Positions 8,195-16,841 of a DNA stretch of 64,000 nt are shown piece by piece (the first letter of the stretch is position 1; each line of letters starts with the position of its first letter). This DNA comes from Bacteroidales bacterium UBA3754 (GTDB lineage Bacteria; Bacteroidota; Bacteroidia; Bacteroidales; UBA1715), in contig DFGI01000068.1 in the NCBI GenBank assembly GCA_002371705.1, forward strand, positions 1 through 64,000, read 5' to 3'. The translations under genes were made by a program, and so were the position numbers. The notes under the pieces were generated by a model. That model saw only the letters and a program-made list of their open reading frames with translations, made no database searches and was not told where the DNA came from.

Positions 8195-9532
8195 TCACAG
8201 CAATTTACTTGCTAAATCAGCCAATTCGCTTCGTTCTCCTTTCACCAAATTCATATGGGCAAAAACTTGCTGTCCTTCCATTTTTGAACTTAAATGTGAA
8301 AGTCCATTTGAATATGTATCCAAATACGGTGAATCAATTTGCTGGATATCACCCGTGAATACTATTTTCGTTCCTTCGCCAGCACGTGTGATGATTGTCT
8401 TTACCTCGTGCGGCGTTAGATTCTGCGCTTCGTCTATTATAAAGAACACGTGCGACAACGAACGGCCACGGATGTATGCCAACGGTGAAATTTCAAGCGT
8501 TCCTTCCCGCAGCATTTCGTCTATCATATTGATTTTGGCTCCATTATTCCGCAAATTTTGTTTTATAACCTGTAAATTGTCGAACAACGGCAACATATAC
8601 GGTTTGATTTTATCTTTCTCGCCACCCGGCAAATATCCCAAATCTCTATTCCCAAGTGCGACAATCGGACGAGCCAACAGAATTTGGTCGTAGTTTTCGT
8701 GCTGTTCAAGCGCAGCAGCCAATGCCAACAATGTTTTTCCTGTTCCAGCAGTACCCGTCAATGCCATCAATTTCACATCATCGTTCAGCAAAGCGTGCAT
8801 CGCAAATGTTTGTTCTGAATTACGCGGCTCTATCCCCATCACACGAAACTTATTGACACGCGATATGTTTTTGCTCTTTGGATTATAATACGCCATCACC
8901 GAAGTGCTTCCATTCGTCAATACGAAATAATCGTGTGTGGTTGGTTCTGGAATTCCAAGTTCCTTTGGTGTCACAGTGCAGTCTTTTGTGTTTTTCGCAT
9001 ACAATTTATTAATGTATGTGGAATCCACATTGTCATATATCCGCACGCCTTCCTCTATCCTACCCAAATCACGTATTTTGTCGTTTTCAAAATCCTGTGC
9101 AATCAAACCGATAGATTTGGCCTTCATCCGCATATTGATGTCCTTAGTTACCATTATAACCTGCCGATCGGGATTTTCATTTTTCACAATCAACGCTGTA
9201 GCCAGAATTCTATGATCGGGAATTTGCTCCGCGAACGAGTTTTTCACTATCTCGGGATATGGAGAATGGGTACGCACGTACAACTTTCCATAGTGTTTTC
9301 CCAACGAAATACCGTCAGTTGGTATCTTGTCGCCCATCAAAGCATCAAGTTCACGAGCAAACTGACGGGAGTTCCAACTTAAATCAGACTCACCCTTCTT
9401 AAACTTGTCAAGTTCTTCAAGAACTGTAATGGGAATTACAATGTCGTTTTCCTGAAAAGCATAAATTGCTCTATTATTATGTAAGATAACATTGGTATCT
9501 AAAACAAAAATTTTCGGTTTCTTTTCTGCCAT
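8195..9532 (-). CDS. PIN domain plus PhoH ATPase protein (PhoH2 type)
   Basis: A 445-residue fusion of an N-terminal PIN ribonuclease domain (FVLDTNVILHNN with acidic Asp12) and a C-terminal PhoH P-loop ATPase. Walker A is GTAGTGKT at 260-267 and Walker B is FFIIDEAQN with Asp367/Glu368, followed by the sensor segment KIVFTGDIQQID. This architecture matches PhoH2-type RNA helicase/ribonuclease proteins. Start 9532 is chosen over 9559 because MAEKKPKIFVLDTN is the normal N-terminus and no conserved sequence precedes it. It stands alone between HU and the AI-2E permease gene. Confidence 0.93.
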   Translation of the reverse strand: MAEKKPKIFVLDTNVILHNNRAIYAFQENDIVIPITVLEELDKFKKGESDLSWNSRQFARELDALMGDKIPTDGISLGKHYGKLYVRTHSPYPEIVKNSFAEQIPDHRILATALIVKNENPDRQVIMVTKDINMRMKAKSIGLIAQDFENDKIRDLGRIEEGVRIYDNVDSTYINKLYAKNTKDCTVTPKELGIPEPTTHDYFVLTNGSTSVMAYYNPKSKNISRVNKFRVMGIEPRNSEQTFAMHALLNDDVKLMALTGTAGTGKTLLALAAALEQHENYDQILLARPIVALGNRDLGYLPGGEKDKIKPYMLPLFDNLQVIKQNLRNNGAKINMIDEMLREGTLEISPLAYIRGRSLSHVFFIIDEAQNLTPHEVKTIITRAGEGTKIVFTGDIQQIDSPYLDTYSNGLSHLSSKMEGQQVFAHMNLVKGERSELADLASKLL

Positions 9533-9615
9533 AATTATACTTTCTAAAAAGAATTTCATAAAAATACAAAATTCTTCTTATTCAGTGCGACTTTTCGAGA
9601 TTTTTTCTAAAAAAA

Positions 9616-10650
9616 TTATGACATCAAGGCTGCTATATTGCGAGTTCTATCGAACTGCTCCATTATGGTTTTCATTGTAACTGTCAGAGGCACAGCAAGA
9701 ATCATTCCTGGAATGTTCCACACATATCCCCAGAAAAATAACATCACAATGATAGTCACTGTATTGATAGAGAATGTTTTCCCCATAAAAATCGGTTCCA
9801 AAATGCTACCAAATAATAATTGTATGGCAATGGCAAGCGCAATAAACAGCACCGTAACCGACATTGTTGGCAGAAATGTCACGGCAAACACGCACATAAT
9901 TGCCGTTGAAATAATGGAACCAATCATTTGTATAAAATTCAGGACAAACGCAAGCACGCCCCAGAAAATTGGAAACTGCACATCGAAACAATAGCACAAA
10001 ATACTGAACGAGATGCCAGTAAGCAAGCTAATGATAATTTTCACAAATATGAATTTTGAAATACTTTTCTCTATAGTAATGTATGTCCGCATTGACGAGG
10101 TTTTGTTTTTCAGCAGCAAAACTTCCAATATCCGTTGTCCGTTGAACGAACTTGCCAATAACAAAATCATAAAGAAAATTGACAGAAACACGATGGAGAA
10201 TGTCTTGCGAACTGCATTGAACACGTTGCCAGCGTTTTCGTACAACGTTGAAACCAAGTCCGTTTCCTGCAAATGTTCCAAAATGGATTCTTCACTCAAA
10301 CCCGCAATCACCGCAAGACGAATGACAAATTCCTTGAAATTCATATAAATCTGTTGCCACGTCTGCACGTCGGTGCTACGGATTTCCTGACTTGCAAGCT
10401 GCAGAATCCATATACAACATCGGACTGCGACCACGAAAATCACAAATATCACTATTATCGCAAGAAAACGCGGTATATTTTTTCGTGCCGACCAACGGAG
10501 AAACGGCATAAACAACAATGCAAAAAAACACGCCACAATCAAAGGAACAAAAATATTTGATAATTCCTTCAATATGATGAACATCATTGGTATAACCAAC
10601 AACATCAACAATTTATTCGTTGTATCAAGTGAGGCAAATTTTCCTTTCAT
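9616..10650 (-). CDS. AI-2E family (PerM/YdgG-like) permease
   Basis: A 344-residue polytopic inner-membrane protein with paired N-terminal helices, a soluble-looking middle region (about 80-145) and five C-terminal helices. The family segment ...FWGYVWNIPGMILAVPLTVTMK (only FWGYVWNIPGMILAVP cited as key) near residue 305 is characteristic of AI-2E/PerM proteins. Members have been linked to autoinducer export and to sodium/proton exchange; substrate here is unknown. A TACATTTG promoter box lies at 10669-10676. Confidence 0.9.
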   Translation of the reverse strand: MKGKFASLDTTNKLLMLLVIPMMFIILKELSNIFVPLIVACFFALLFMPFLRWSARKNIPRFLAIIVIFVIFVVAVRCCIWILQLASQEIRSTDVQTWQQIYMNFKEFVIRLAVIAGLSEESILEHLQETDLVSTLYENAGNVFNAVRKTFSIVFLSIFFMILLLASSFNGQRILEVLLLKNKTSSMRTYITIEKSISKFIFVKIIISLLTGISFSILCYCFDVQFPIFWGVLAFVLNFIQMIGSIISTAIMCVFAVTFLPTMSVTVLFIALAIAIQLLFGSILEPIFMGKTFSINTVTIIVMLFFWGYVWNIPGMILAVPLTVTMKTIMEQFDRTRNIAALMS

Positions 10651-10668
10651 TCATCTAAAACTTTCCGT

Positions 10669-10676
10669 CAAATGTA
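10669..10676 (-). promoter_or_regulatory. Promoter -7 box for the AI-2E permease gene
   Basis: TACATTTG on the minus strand, 18 nt before the ATG at 10650. Confidence 0.5.
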
Positions 10677-10711
10677 CAAAAAACGAAGATACACAAAAAA
10701 TATTGTATGAT

Positions 10712-12964
10712 TTATTTCTCAAACAGATATTGCCGTGTAACGGATTTTGCCGCATTCAGCATTTCGCTTGGTGTGCCTTCAAACAACACTGTACCTCCAC
10801 TATTTCCTCCTCCCGGACCTAATTCCACCACATAATCCGCCGATTTTATAACAGAAATATTATGTTCTATCAAAAAAATGGAGTTTCCTTCTTCTATCAT
10901 TCTGTCAAACAAAGAAATAAGTTGGTCAATATCTTTCAAATGCAAACCATCGGTTGGTTCGTCGAGGATGAAAATTTTTCCTTTTTCTCGCAAAAACGAA
11001 GCTAATTTTATTCGTTGCAGTTCGCCCCCAGAAAGTGTTGAAAGTGACTGATTCAGATGTACATATCCCAATCCGACAGCCATCAATGGTTGTAATTTTT
11101 CAGCAATGACAGTTCCCGAAAACAGTTCGCACGCCTTTTCCGCCGACAAATCCATAACTTCTGCAATGTTCAGATTATGAACCTTATACGACAACACACC
11201 ATTGGAATACCGCAAACCGCCGCACGCCTCGCAAACCGTCTCAATGGAATCCATAAACGCCATATCAGAAACAATCACGCCCTTCCCTTGGCAAACGGGA
11301 CAAGCACCTTTCCCATTGAAAGAAAACAAATCAACTTTTGTCTTGTTTTCTTTCGCAAACATTTTCCGAATATCGTCGGCGACCTCCAAATACGTGGCTG
11401 GCGTGGAACGCAAACTGATGCCGATATTTTTCTGGCTGATATACACAACATCCTCTGGTTCAGGATATTGTTTACGAAAACTTTCCATCAACGATGATTT
11501 TCCTGAACCTGCAACACCAGCAATTACCGTCATAACATTCAACGGCAATTTTACGGAAACATCTTTCAAATTATGCACATTAGCATGTTCAAGCATAAAC
11601 CATTGCTGTGGTTTTCGCACATCGGACTTAATGTCTTTTGACGCACGTAACATTTTGCCTGTCAGCGTGTTACTTTGCAACAATTCGTTGTAAGTTCCTT
11701 CGAACAAGACCGTTCCTCCAGCACTTCCCGCTCCTGGTCCCATATCAACAATATGGTCGGCAATTTGAATCATATCTTTATGGTGTTCCACCAAAATCAC
11801 CGTATTACCATGATTTTTAAGCTTTTGCACCGATTTCTGCATCAGAAGAATGTCGTGATTATGCAATCCCACACTCGGTTCGTCAAGAATATACAACACA
11901 TCGGAAAGCGACGAATTTATGTATTTTGCAATCTTGCAACGCTGCGCCTCACCACCTGACAACGTACCCACGCCACGGTCGAGCGTAAGATACCCAAGTC
12001 CAATCTCCTCGAGTGCGGCAAGTCGCTCAATCGTATTGTGTTTTATATCCTCGGCAAGGTGATTATCTATGGTTTCCATCCACGATTTCGCCTCTGAAAT
12101 CGACATTGAGCAAACATCTGCAATATTTTTCCCGTTGATTTTACACGAAAGAATAGTCGGATTCAAACGCGAACCGCCACAATCGGGACACGTTCCCATC
12201 TGTAGCATTGGGTCCAACACTTTTGCGTGCAACAAACCTTCTTCGGAATTGATAATACTTCGGTACATACGAGGAATCAAGCCCTCGTATTTTGCCGTTT
12301 TCGGCCAATTTTTCGGAGGATTTTTCAATCGAATTTGCGGAGAATTCAAAAACAAATCCAATTCTTCGGGCGAATAATCTTTGATTTTCTTGTCCAAATC
12401 GAACAAACCGCTGTGTGCGTATCGAATCCAACGCCAGCCACCTTTGCCGAACGCAATGTAATGAATAGTATCCTCGTCGTTGAGCGATTTATTGAAATCG
12501 ACCAACTTATGAATATCGAGTTCGCGAATTTCGCCCAAACCACTACAACGAGGACAACTCCCCATAGGATGATTGAACGAAAATACGTCGGAATAACCTA
12601 CAAACGGCTGTCCGATACGCGAAAACAACAAGCGCAACAACGAATAAATATCGGTGTACGTACCGACCGTTGAACGGGAATTTGAAGCAGGTTTCCGCTG
12701 TTCAATCACAATTGCAATTGGAAGATTTTCAATACGTTCCACATGTGGACGGCCATATTTCGGCAGATATTGCTGAACAAACGAAGGGAATGTGTCATTT
12801 AATTCTCTTCGAGACTTCGCAGCAATAGTGTCAAGCACAAGCGACGATTTTCCCGAGCCCGAAACGCCCGTCACAACTGTAATTTGTTTTTTGGGAATTT
12901 TGAGAGAAACATGTTTCAAATTGTTCTCCGTAGCGCCGTATATTTCAATAAATTCCTGCATCAA
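10712..12964 (-). CDS. Short UvrA-like double ABC ATPase
   Basis: A 750-residue paralogue of excinuclease subunit A. It has two complete ABC modules: Walker A GVSGSGKS (33-40) and GVAGSGKS (483-490), signatures LSGGEAQR (335-342) and LSGGELQR, Walker B YILDEPSVGLH and FILDEPTDGLH. Zinc-type cysteine pairs occur at CPRC (137-140), CPDC (259-262), CPVC (about 555) and CEAC (about 578). True UvrA is about 940 residues; this protein is some 190 shorter and lacks room for the full UvrB-binding and insertion domains. Such short forms are often annotated as drug-resistance-type UvrA homologues. An alternative start is the second Met at 12961. Confidence 0.9.
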   Translation of the reverse strand: MMQEFIEIYGATENNLKHVSLKIPKKQITVVTGVSGSGKSSLVLDTIAAKSRRELNDTFPSFVQQYLPKYGRPHVERIENLPIAIVIEQRKPASNSRSTVGTYTDIYSLLRLLFSRIGQPFVGYSDVFSFNHPMGSCPRCSGLGEIRELDIHKLVDFNKSLNDEDTIHYIAFGKGGWRWIRYAHSGLFDLDKKIKDYSPEELDLFLNSPQIRLKNPPKNWPKTAKYEGLIPRMYRSIINSEEGLLHAKVLDPMLQMGTCPDCGGSRLNPTILSCKINGKNIADVCSMSISEAKSWMETIDNHLAEDIKHNTIERLAALEEIGLGYLTLDRGVGTLSGGEAQRCKIAKYINSSLSDVLYILDEPSVGLHNHDILLMQKSVQKLKNHGNTVILVEHHKDMIQIADHIVDMGPGAGSAGGTVLFEGTYNELLQSNTLTGKMLRASKDIKSDVRKPQQWFMLEHANVHNLKDVSVKLPLNVMTVIAGVAGSGKSSLMESFRKQYPEPEDVVYISQKNIGISLRSTPATYLEVADDIRKMFAKENKTKVDLFSFNGKGACPVCQGKGVIVSDMAFMDSIETVCEACGGLRYSNGVLSYKVHNLNIAEVMDLSAEKACELFSGTVIAEKLQPLMAVGLGYVHLNQSLSTLSGGELQRIKLASFLREKGKIFILDEPTDGLHLKDIDQLISLFDRMIEEGNSIFLIEHNISVIKSADYVVELGPGGGNSGGTVLFEGTPSEMLNAAKSVTRQYLFEK

Positions 12965-12965
12965 T

Positions 12966-13691
12966 TTACAATTCTAAAATTGTTGGCAAAAGATTGTACA
13001 AATCCTTCATTGACGGCAATACCACGTTTGCCCCCTCGTTTGCCAAATCCTCGTCACGCAGAATGCCTGTGTTCAACGCAATGGTAAAAATGCCCGCTCC
13101 CACGCCTGCCTGCACGCCCAACGGAGCATTTTCTATCACAATTGCTTCATTAGGTTGAACGCCAGCTTTTTGCAAAGCCATCAAATATGGTTCTGGATTG
13201 GGTTTTCCGTATTTTACGTCAAACGATGTCACCATATTTTCTGGTGAAAAAATAGTAGGATATGTTTCGTTTAGCTTTGAAATAAGACTTTTTTGTCCAC
13301 TTCCCGTAACAAGCACGATTTTCTTCCCCGCCGCCTGCAATGCAGTTAGAACTTCTTTGGCAAACGGCATAGGATTCGTTTTGGAAATCGACATAAAAAT
13401 CGCCGCCTTGTCAGCATATATCCGTTGAATTTCATCGTCGGTTGCCTCTCGGTGCAATTGAGCAGTAAAAGCCTCATTCACAGTAGTTTTTCCTGTACGG
13501 CCTTCATTTTTATATACAGAATATTCATCGAAAAGAACGCCAACATGGGAAAATGCTTCAGTCCATGCTTTTGCATGAAACGGCATTGAATCGTACAACA
13601 CGCCGTCCATATCGAACAGAAATGCTTTGGGAGAAAAAGAACCGAATCCCGTCTTTTTCAAATATACGTCAATTTCCTGTCGAAAATCCAT
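12966..13691 (-). CDS. HAD-IA phosphatase (beta-phosphoglucomutase/sugar-phosphatase type)
   Basis: A 241-residue HAD hydrolase with motif I FDMDGVLYDSMPFHA (Asp27 nucleophile, Asp29), an alpha-helical C1 cap at about 35-105, motif II VTGSGQKS with Thr/Ser near 130, and motif III/IV KPNPEPYL and VIENAPLGVQAG. The motif is closest to PGMB-like and sugar-phosphate phosphatases; Asp-x-Asp followed by Gly-Val-Leu does not distinguish mutase from phosphatase. Its start overlaps the cstA stop by one base (TAATG), so the two are translated together. Its 3' end abuts the UvrA-like start by 1 nt. Confidence 0.9.
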   Translation of the reverse strand: MDFRQEIDVYLKKTGFGSFSPKAFLFDMDGVLYDSMPFHAKAWTEAFSHVGVLFDEYSVYKNEGRTGKTTVNEAFTAQLHREATDDEIQRIYADKAAIFMSISKTNPMPFAKEVLTALQAAGKKIVLVTGSGQKSLISKLNETYPTIFSPENMVTSFDVKYGKPNPEPYLMALQKAGVQPNEAIVIENAPLGVQAGVGAGIFTIALNTGILRDEDLANEGANVVLPSMKDLYNLLPTILEL

Positions 13692-15115
13692 TATAAATCC
13701 GTTTGTCCTTTACGCTTGCGCATATACAAAATCGTAACCACTGATAAAGCCACGGTAAATGCCAAACCAATTGAATATCCGATAGTTGGAGACAATCCAA
13801 AACCTTCGGGAGCCATCAAAATATACGTTGAACAAACCGAAGTCATAAATATTGCTGGAATCAACGTAACATAAAAAATCTTGCCATTTCTATACAAATA
13901 GACTGTAATCGCCCACAACGTAAAAATCGACAATGTTTGGTTGAACCAACCGAAATATCTCCATAGTACGGCAAAATCAACCATCATAAGCACAGCCGAG
14001 ATTGCGAACAACGGCAACGAAACAGATAATCGTTTCCAAACCTTATCCTGTGGAAAATGCAGAAAATCAGCAGTAATCAAACGAGCCGAACGGAACGCCG
14101 TATCACCTGATGTGATTGGAGCGGCCACAACGCCAAGAATCGCAAGCACAGCACCAACCTTCCCCATCCACGTGTTGCAGATAAAACTAACCACATTTGC
14201 AGGATTTGGATACGAAGCAAGTTGGTCGTAATTGTTATCGCAGAATTTTATTGCGGCTGCTGCCCAAATCAAAGCGACAAAACCTTCGGTAATCATCGCG
14301 CCATAAAATGCGATTCGCCCATATTTTTCCTGACGCAAACAGCGAGCCATCATAGGGCTTTGTGTAGCGTGGAAACCGCTAATGGCACCACAAGCAATCG
14401 TTACAAACAAAAACGGGAAAATCGGCAATCCTTTGGGATGATGTGTATGGAACGCTTCGGTAATTTCAGGCATAGCCCCTTCGTTTGTGAAAATGCCGAA
14501 ACAAACACCTACAGCCATTATCAACAATGCAATACCGAAAATAGGATAAATCTTGCCAATCAATGCATCGATTGGAAGCAAAGTCGCCATAATATAATAG
14601 CAGAAAATCACAACGCACCAAAACGTTGATGTGCCAAAAAATCCCCAATCCGAAGTCATGCTCGAAAGCAAACCAGCAGGAGTTGTCACAAACACAGCTC
14701 CAACCATCACCATAAGTAACAGCGCGAACACACGCATCACTTGTCGCACACCTGTTCCCAACTCATCGCCAATGATTTCCGGCAACGAAGCACCGTCTTT
14801 ACGCAACGAAATCATTCCAGAAAGAAAATCGTGGGTCGCTCCGGCAAAAATACAACCAAGCACAATCCATAAATACGCCGCTGGGCCAAACAAAATTCCA
14901 CCGATGGCGCCGAAAATCGGACCTGTACCCGCAATGTTCAAAAATTGAATGAGAAAGACTTTCCACAACGGCATAGGAATAAAATCAACACCGTCCTGCT
15001 TTGTAAACGCTGGCGTTTTTCTTTCATTGTTAACGCCAAACACCCTTTCGATAAAGGCACCATAGAATATATATCCTAAAACAAGTGCCACGATAGCTAC
15101 AATAAACGTTACCAT
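13691..15115 (-). CDS. cstA: Carbon starvation protein CstA (short form)
   Basis: A polytopic peptide/pyruvate transporter-like protein of 474 residues with about 13 hydrophobic segments. Family landmarks are GYIFYGAFIERVFGV near the N-terminus, the conserved FLIQFLNIAGTGPIFGAIGG run (cited in part: NIAGTGPIFGAIGG, near 60), THDFLSG near 95 and ITSGDTAFRSARL near 330. Enterobacterial CstA is about 700 residues; this shorter form lacks the C-terminal extension. It leads an operon with the HAD phosphatase. Promoter box TAATTTTG lies at 15138-15145. Confidence 0.93.
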   Translation of the reverse strand: MVTFIVAIVALVLGYIFYGAFIERVFGVNNERKTPAFTKQDGVDFIPMPLWKVFLIQFLNIAGTGPIFGAIGGILFGPAAYLWIVLGCIFAGATHDFLSGMISLRKDGASLPEIIGDELGTGVRQVMRVFALLLMVMVGAVFVTTPAGLLSSMTSDWGFFGTSTFWCVVIFCYYIMATLLPIDALIGKIYPIFGIALLIMAVGVCFGIFTNEGAMPEITEAFHTHHPKGLPIFPFLFVTIACGAISGFHATQSPMMARCLRQEKYGRIAFYGAMITEGFVALIWAAAAIKFCDNNYDQLASYPNPANVVSFICNTWMGKVGAVLAILGVVAAPITSGDTAFRSARLITADFLHFPQDKVWKRLSVSLPLFAISAVLMMVDFAVLWRYFGWFNQTLSIFTLWAITVYLYRNGKIFYVTLIPAIFMTSVCSTYILMAPEGFGLSPTIGYSIGLAFTVALSVVTILYMRKRKGQTDL

Positions 15116-15137
15116 TGCTTTTTGATTTTAATGCGTG

Positions 15138-15145
15138 CAAAATTA
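15138..15145 (-). promoter_or_regulatory. Promoter -7 box for cstA
   Basis: TAATTTTG on the minus strand, 22 nt before the ATG at 15115. Confidence 0.5.
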
Positions 15146-15361
15146 GCATTTTTAGGGAAAAATGCATCAGAAATTTTTCTGTAAAAAAAATCAAAAGATT
15201 GGAAAGATTTATTAATAATATAATTTACTGTCAATAAAGCATTTAGACCTATAAATCTAATACCCTCCATCCTCTATTTTCAAAAAACATTTCACAGAAT
15301 GCGGTATTTCCAAGGAAATATGTATTTTCGCAAAAAAGAACATTAAACCTTAAAACAAACT

Positions 15362-16756
15362 ATGAGATTTAAATCTTTATTTTTTGTAGTAGCTTTATTT
15401 ATAACTATTGCAGCGAGCGCTGGTCCGACCGACAATGTGATCTTCAGAGTAGAAATCGATGGTAAATGGGGCTATTTAAATGCAAAGGGTGAATACCTTG
15501 TAACGCCGCAATTCGATCATGCTTATGAGTTTTCTGACTGTGGTCTTGCTTGTGTCAAATTAGGAAACAAATACGGATTTGTTGACACCACGGGAAAAAT
15601 TGTAATTGAACCACAGTTTGACTACGTAAGTGATTTTATATTTACAAACAACAGAACCGTCGTTCATATAAATAAAAAGTACGGCGTTATTGATAAAACT
15701 GGGAAATACGTGATAGAACCACAATATAATTATATTTTTATTGGTAAACCTTCCTCAAACGGACTTGCCCCAATACTGATAAATAAAAAGGGATTCATTA
15801 ATAAAAACGGAAATATTGTAATAGAACCCATTTATGACGATGCTGGACATTTCTCAAACGGCTTGGCTCCTGTAAAACAAAACGGGAAATGGGGTTACAT
15901 TGATACAACAGGGAAATTTATTATACAACCAACTTTTGATAATGCACAAGATTTTTTCGAGGAATTTGCCGCAGTGGACATAAAACACAAATATGGATAC
16001 ATCGACTCTACAGGAAAAGTTATATTTTTCAGCCATTTTAGAATTATTAACGAATTAAACAAAAATTATGTCAGAATTATTTCTAAAAAATTGAAATATG
16101 GTTTTATAAACATTAAAGGAAACATCATTGTAGAACCACAATATAATTGGATTGGAGAGTTTCAGGAGAATGGTTTGGCTTGTGTAAGACAAAAAGACAT
16201 ATGGGGGTACATTGACACAACAGGAATGTTTGTAATTAAGCCCCAATTTGGCTATGCAGGAGATTTTAGTTCAGACGGACTGGCAAAAGTAAAAGCATAC
16301 GGAATAGACCAATATGGAAAGTATGGATTTATCAATACATCTGGTGAAATTGTAATACCTATACAATATGACTGCATTGGGAATTTCTCGAATGGTTTAG
16401 CATACATTGGAGAAATTAATTATTTAACGAATAAATATAAAAACTTTGGATATATAGACAAAACAGGGAATATTGTGATAAAACAGCAATTTCAGAAAGC
16501 CTACGATTTTGGAGAAAATGGATTGGCACGTGTCGTAATAAACAACAAATATGCTTTTATTGATAAAACGGGGAATTTTGTTGGACAAAAATTTGACCAA
16601 GCATGGGATTTTCAAGAAAATGGACTCGCAAAAATAAAAATAGATGGCAAATATGGTTATATAGATAGTACGGGAAATTATGTGATTGAACCTCTGTATG
16701 ATTACATTAACTTCGCATATCCATCTGAATATGAGCTTAAAAAGATTCGTTGGTAA
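15362..16756 (+). CDS. Secreted WG-repeat protein
   Basis: A 464-residue protein with a signal peptide (residues 1-20, ending ITIAASAG) followed almost entirely by about twelve WG repeats of roughly 35 residues. Each unit reads approximately K(W/Y)G(Y/F)I(D/N)xxGxxVIxPxFDxxxxFxxNGLAxV; units 6 and 11 are degraded. WG repeats are a beta-rich binding scaffold of unknown ligand. The gene is noticeably more AT-rich than its neighbours and uses many AAA/AAT/ATA codons, which may reflect transfer or repeat amplification. It is flanked by cstA (divergent) and rnr; only an imperfect promoter box (TATTTTCG) is seen upstream. Confidence 0.9.
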   Translation: MRFKSLFFVVALFITIAASAGPTDNVIFRVEIDGKWGYLNAKGEYLVTPQFDHAYEFSDCGLACVKLGNKYGFVDTTGKIVIEPQFDYVSDFIFTNNRTVVHINKKYGVIDKTGKYVIEPQYNYIFIGKPSSNGLAPILINKKGFINKNGNIVIEPIYDDAGHFSNGLAPVKQNGKWGYIDTTGKFIIQPTFDNAQDFFEEFAAVDIKHKYGYIDSTGKVIFFSHFRIINELNKNYVRIISKKLKYGFINIKGNIIVEPQYNWIGEFQENGLACVRQKDIWGYIDTTGMFVIKPQFGYAGDFSSDGLAKVKAYGIDQYGKYGFINTSGEIVIPIQYDCIGNFSNGLAYIGEINYLTNKYKNFGYIDKTGNIVIKQQFQKAYDFGENGLARVVINNKYAFIDKTGNFVGQKFDQAWDFQENGLAKIKIDGKYGYIDSTGNYVIEPLYDYINFAYPSEYELKKIRW

Positions 16757-16841
16757 GAATGGACATTTCTTTATAATTTTCCCCTTCCCCTCCGTTTTTC
16801 CCACATTTTTTGTAATATTGTACAATTAAAAATTTGAACGT

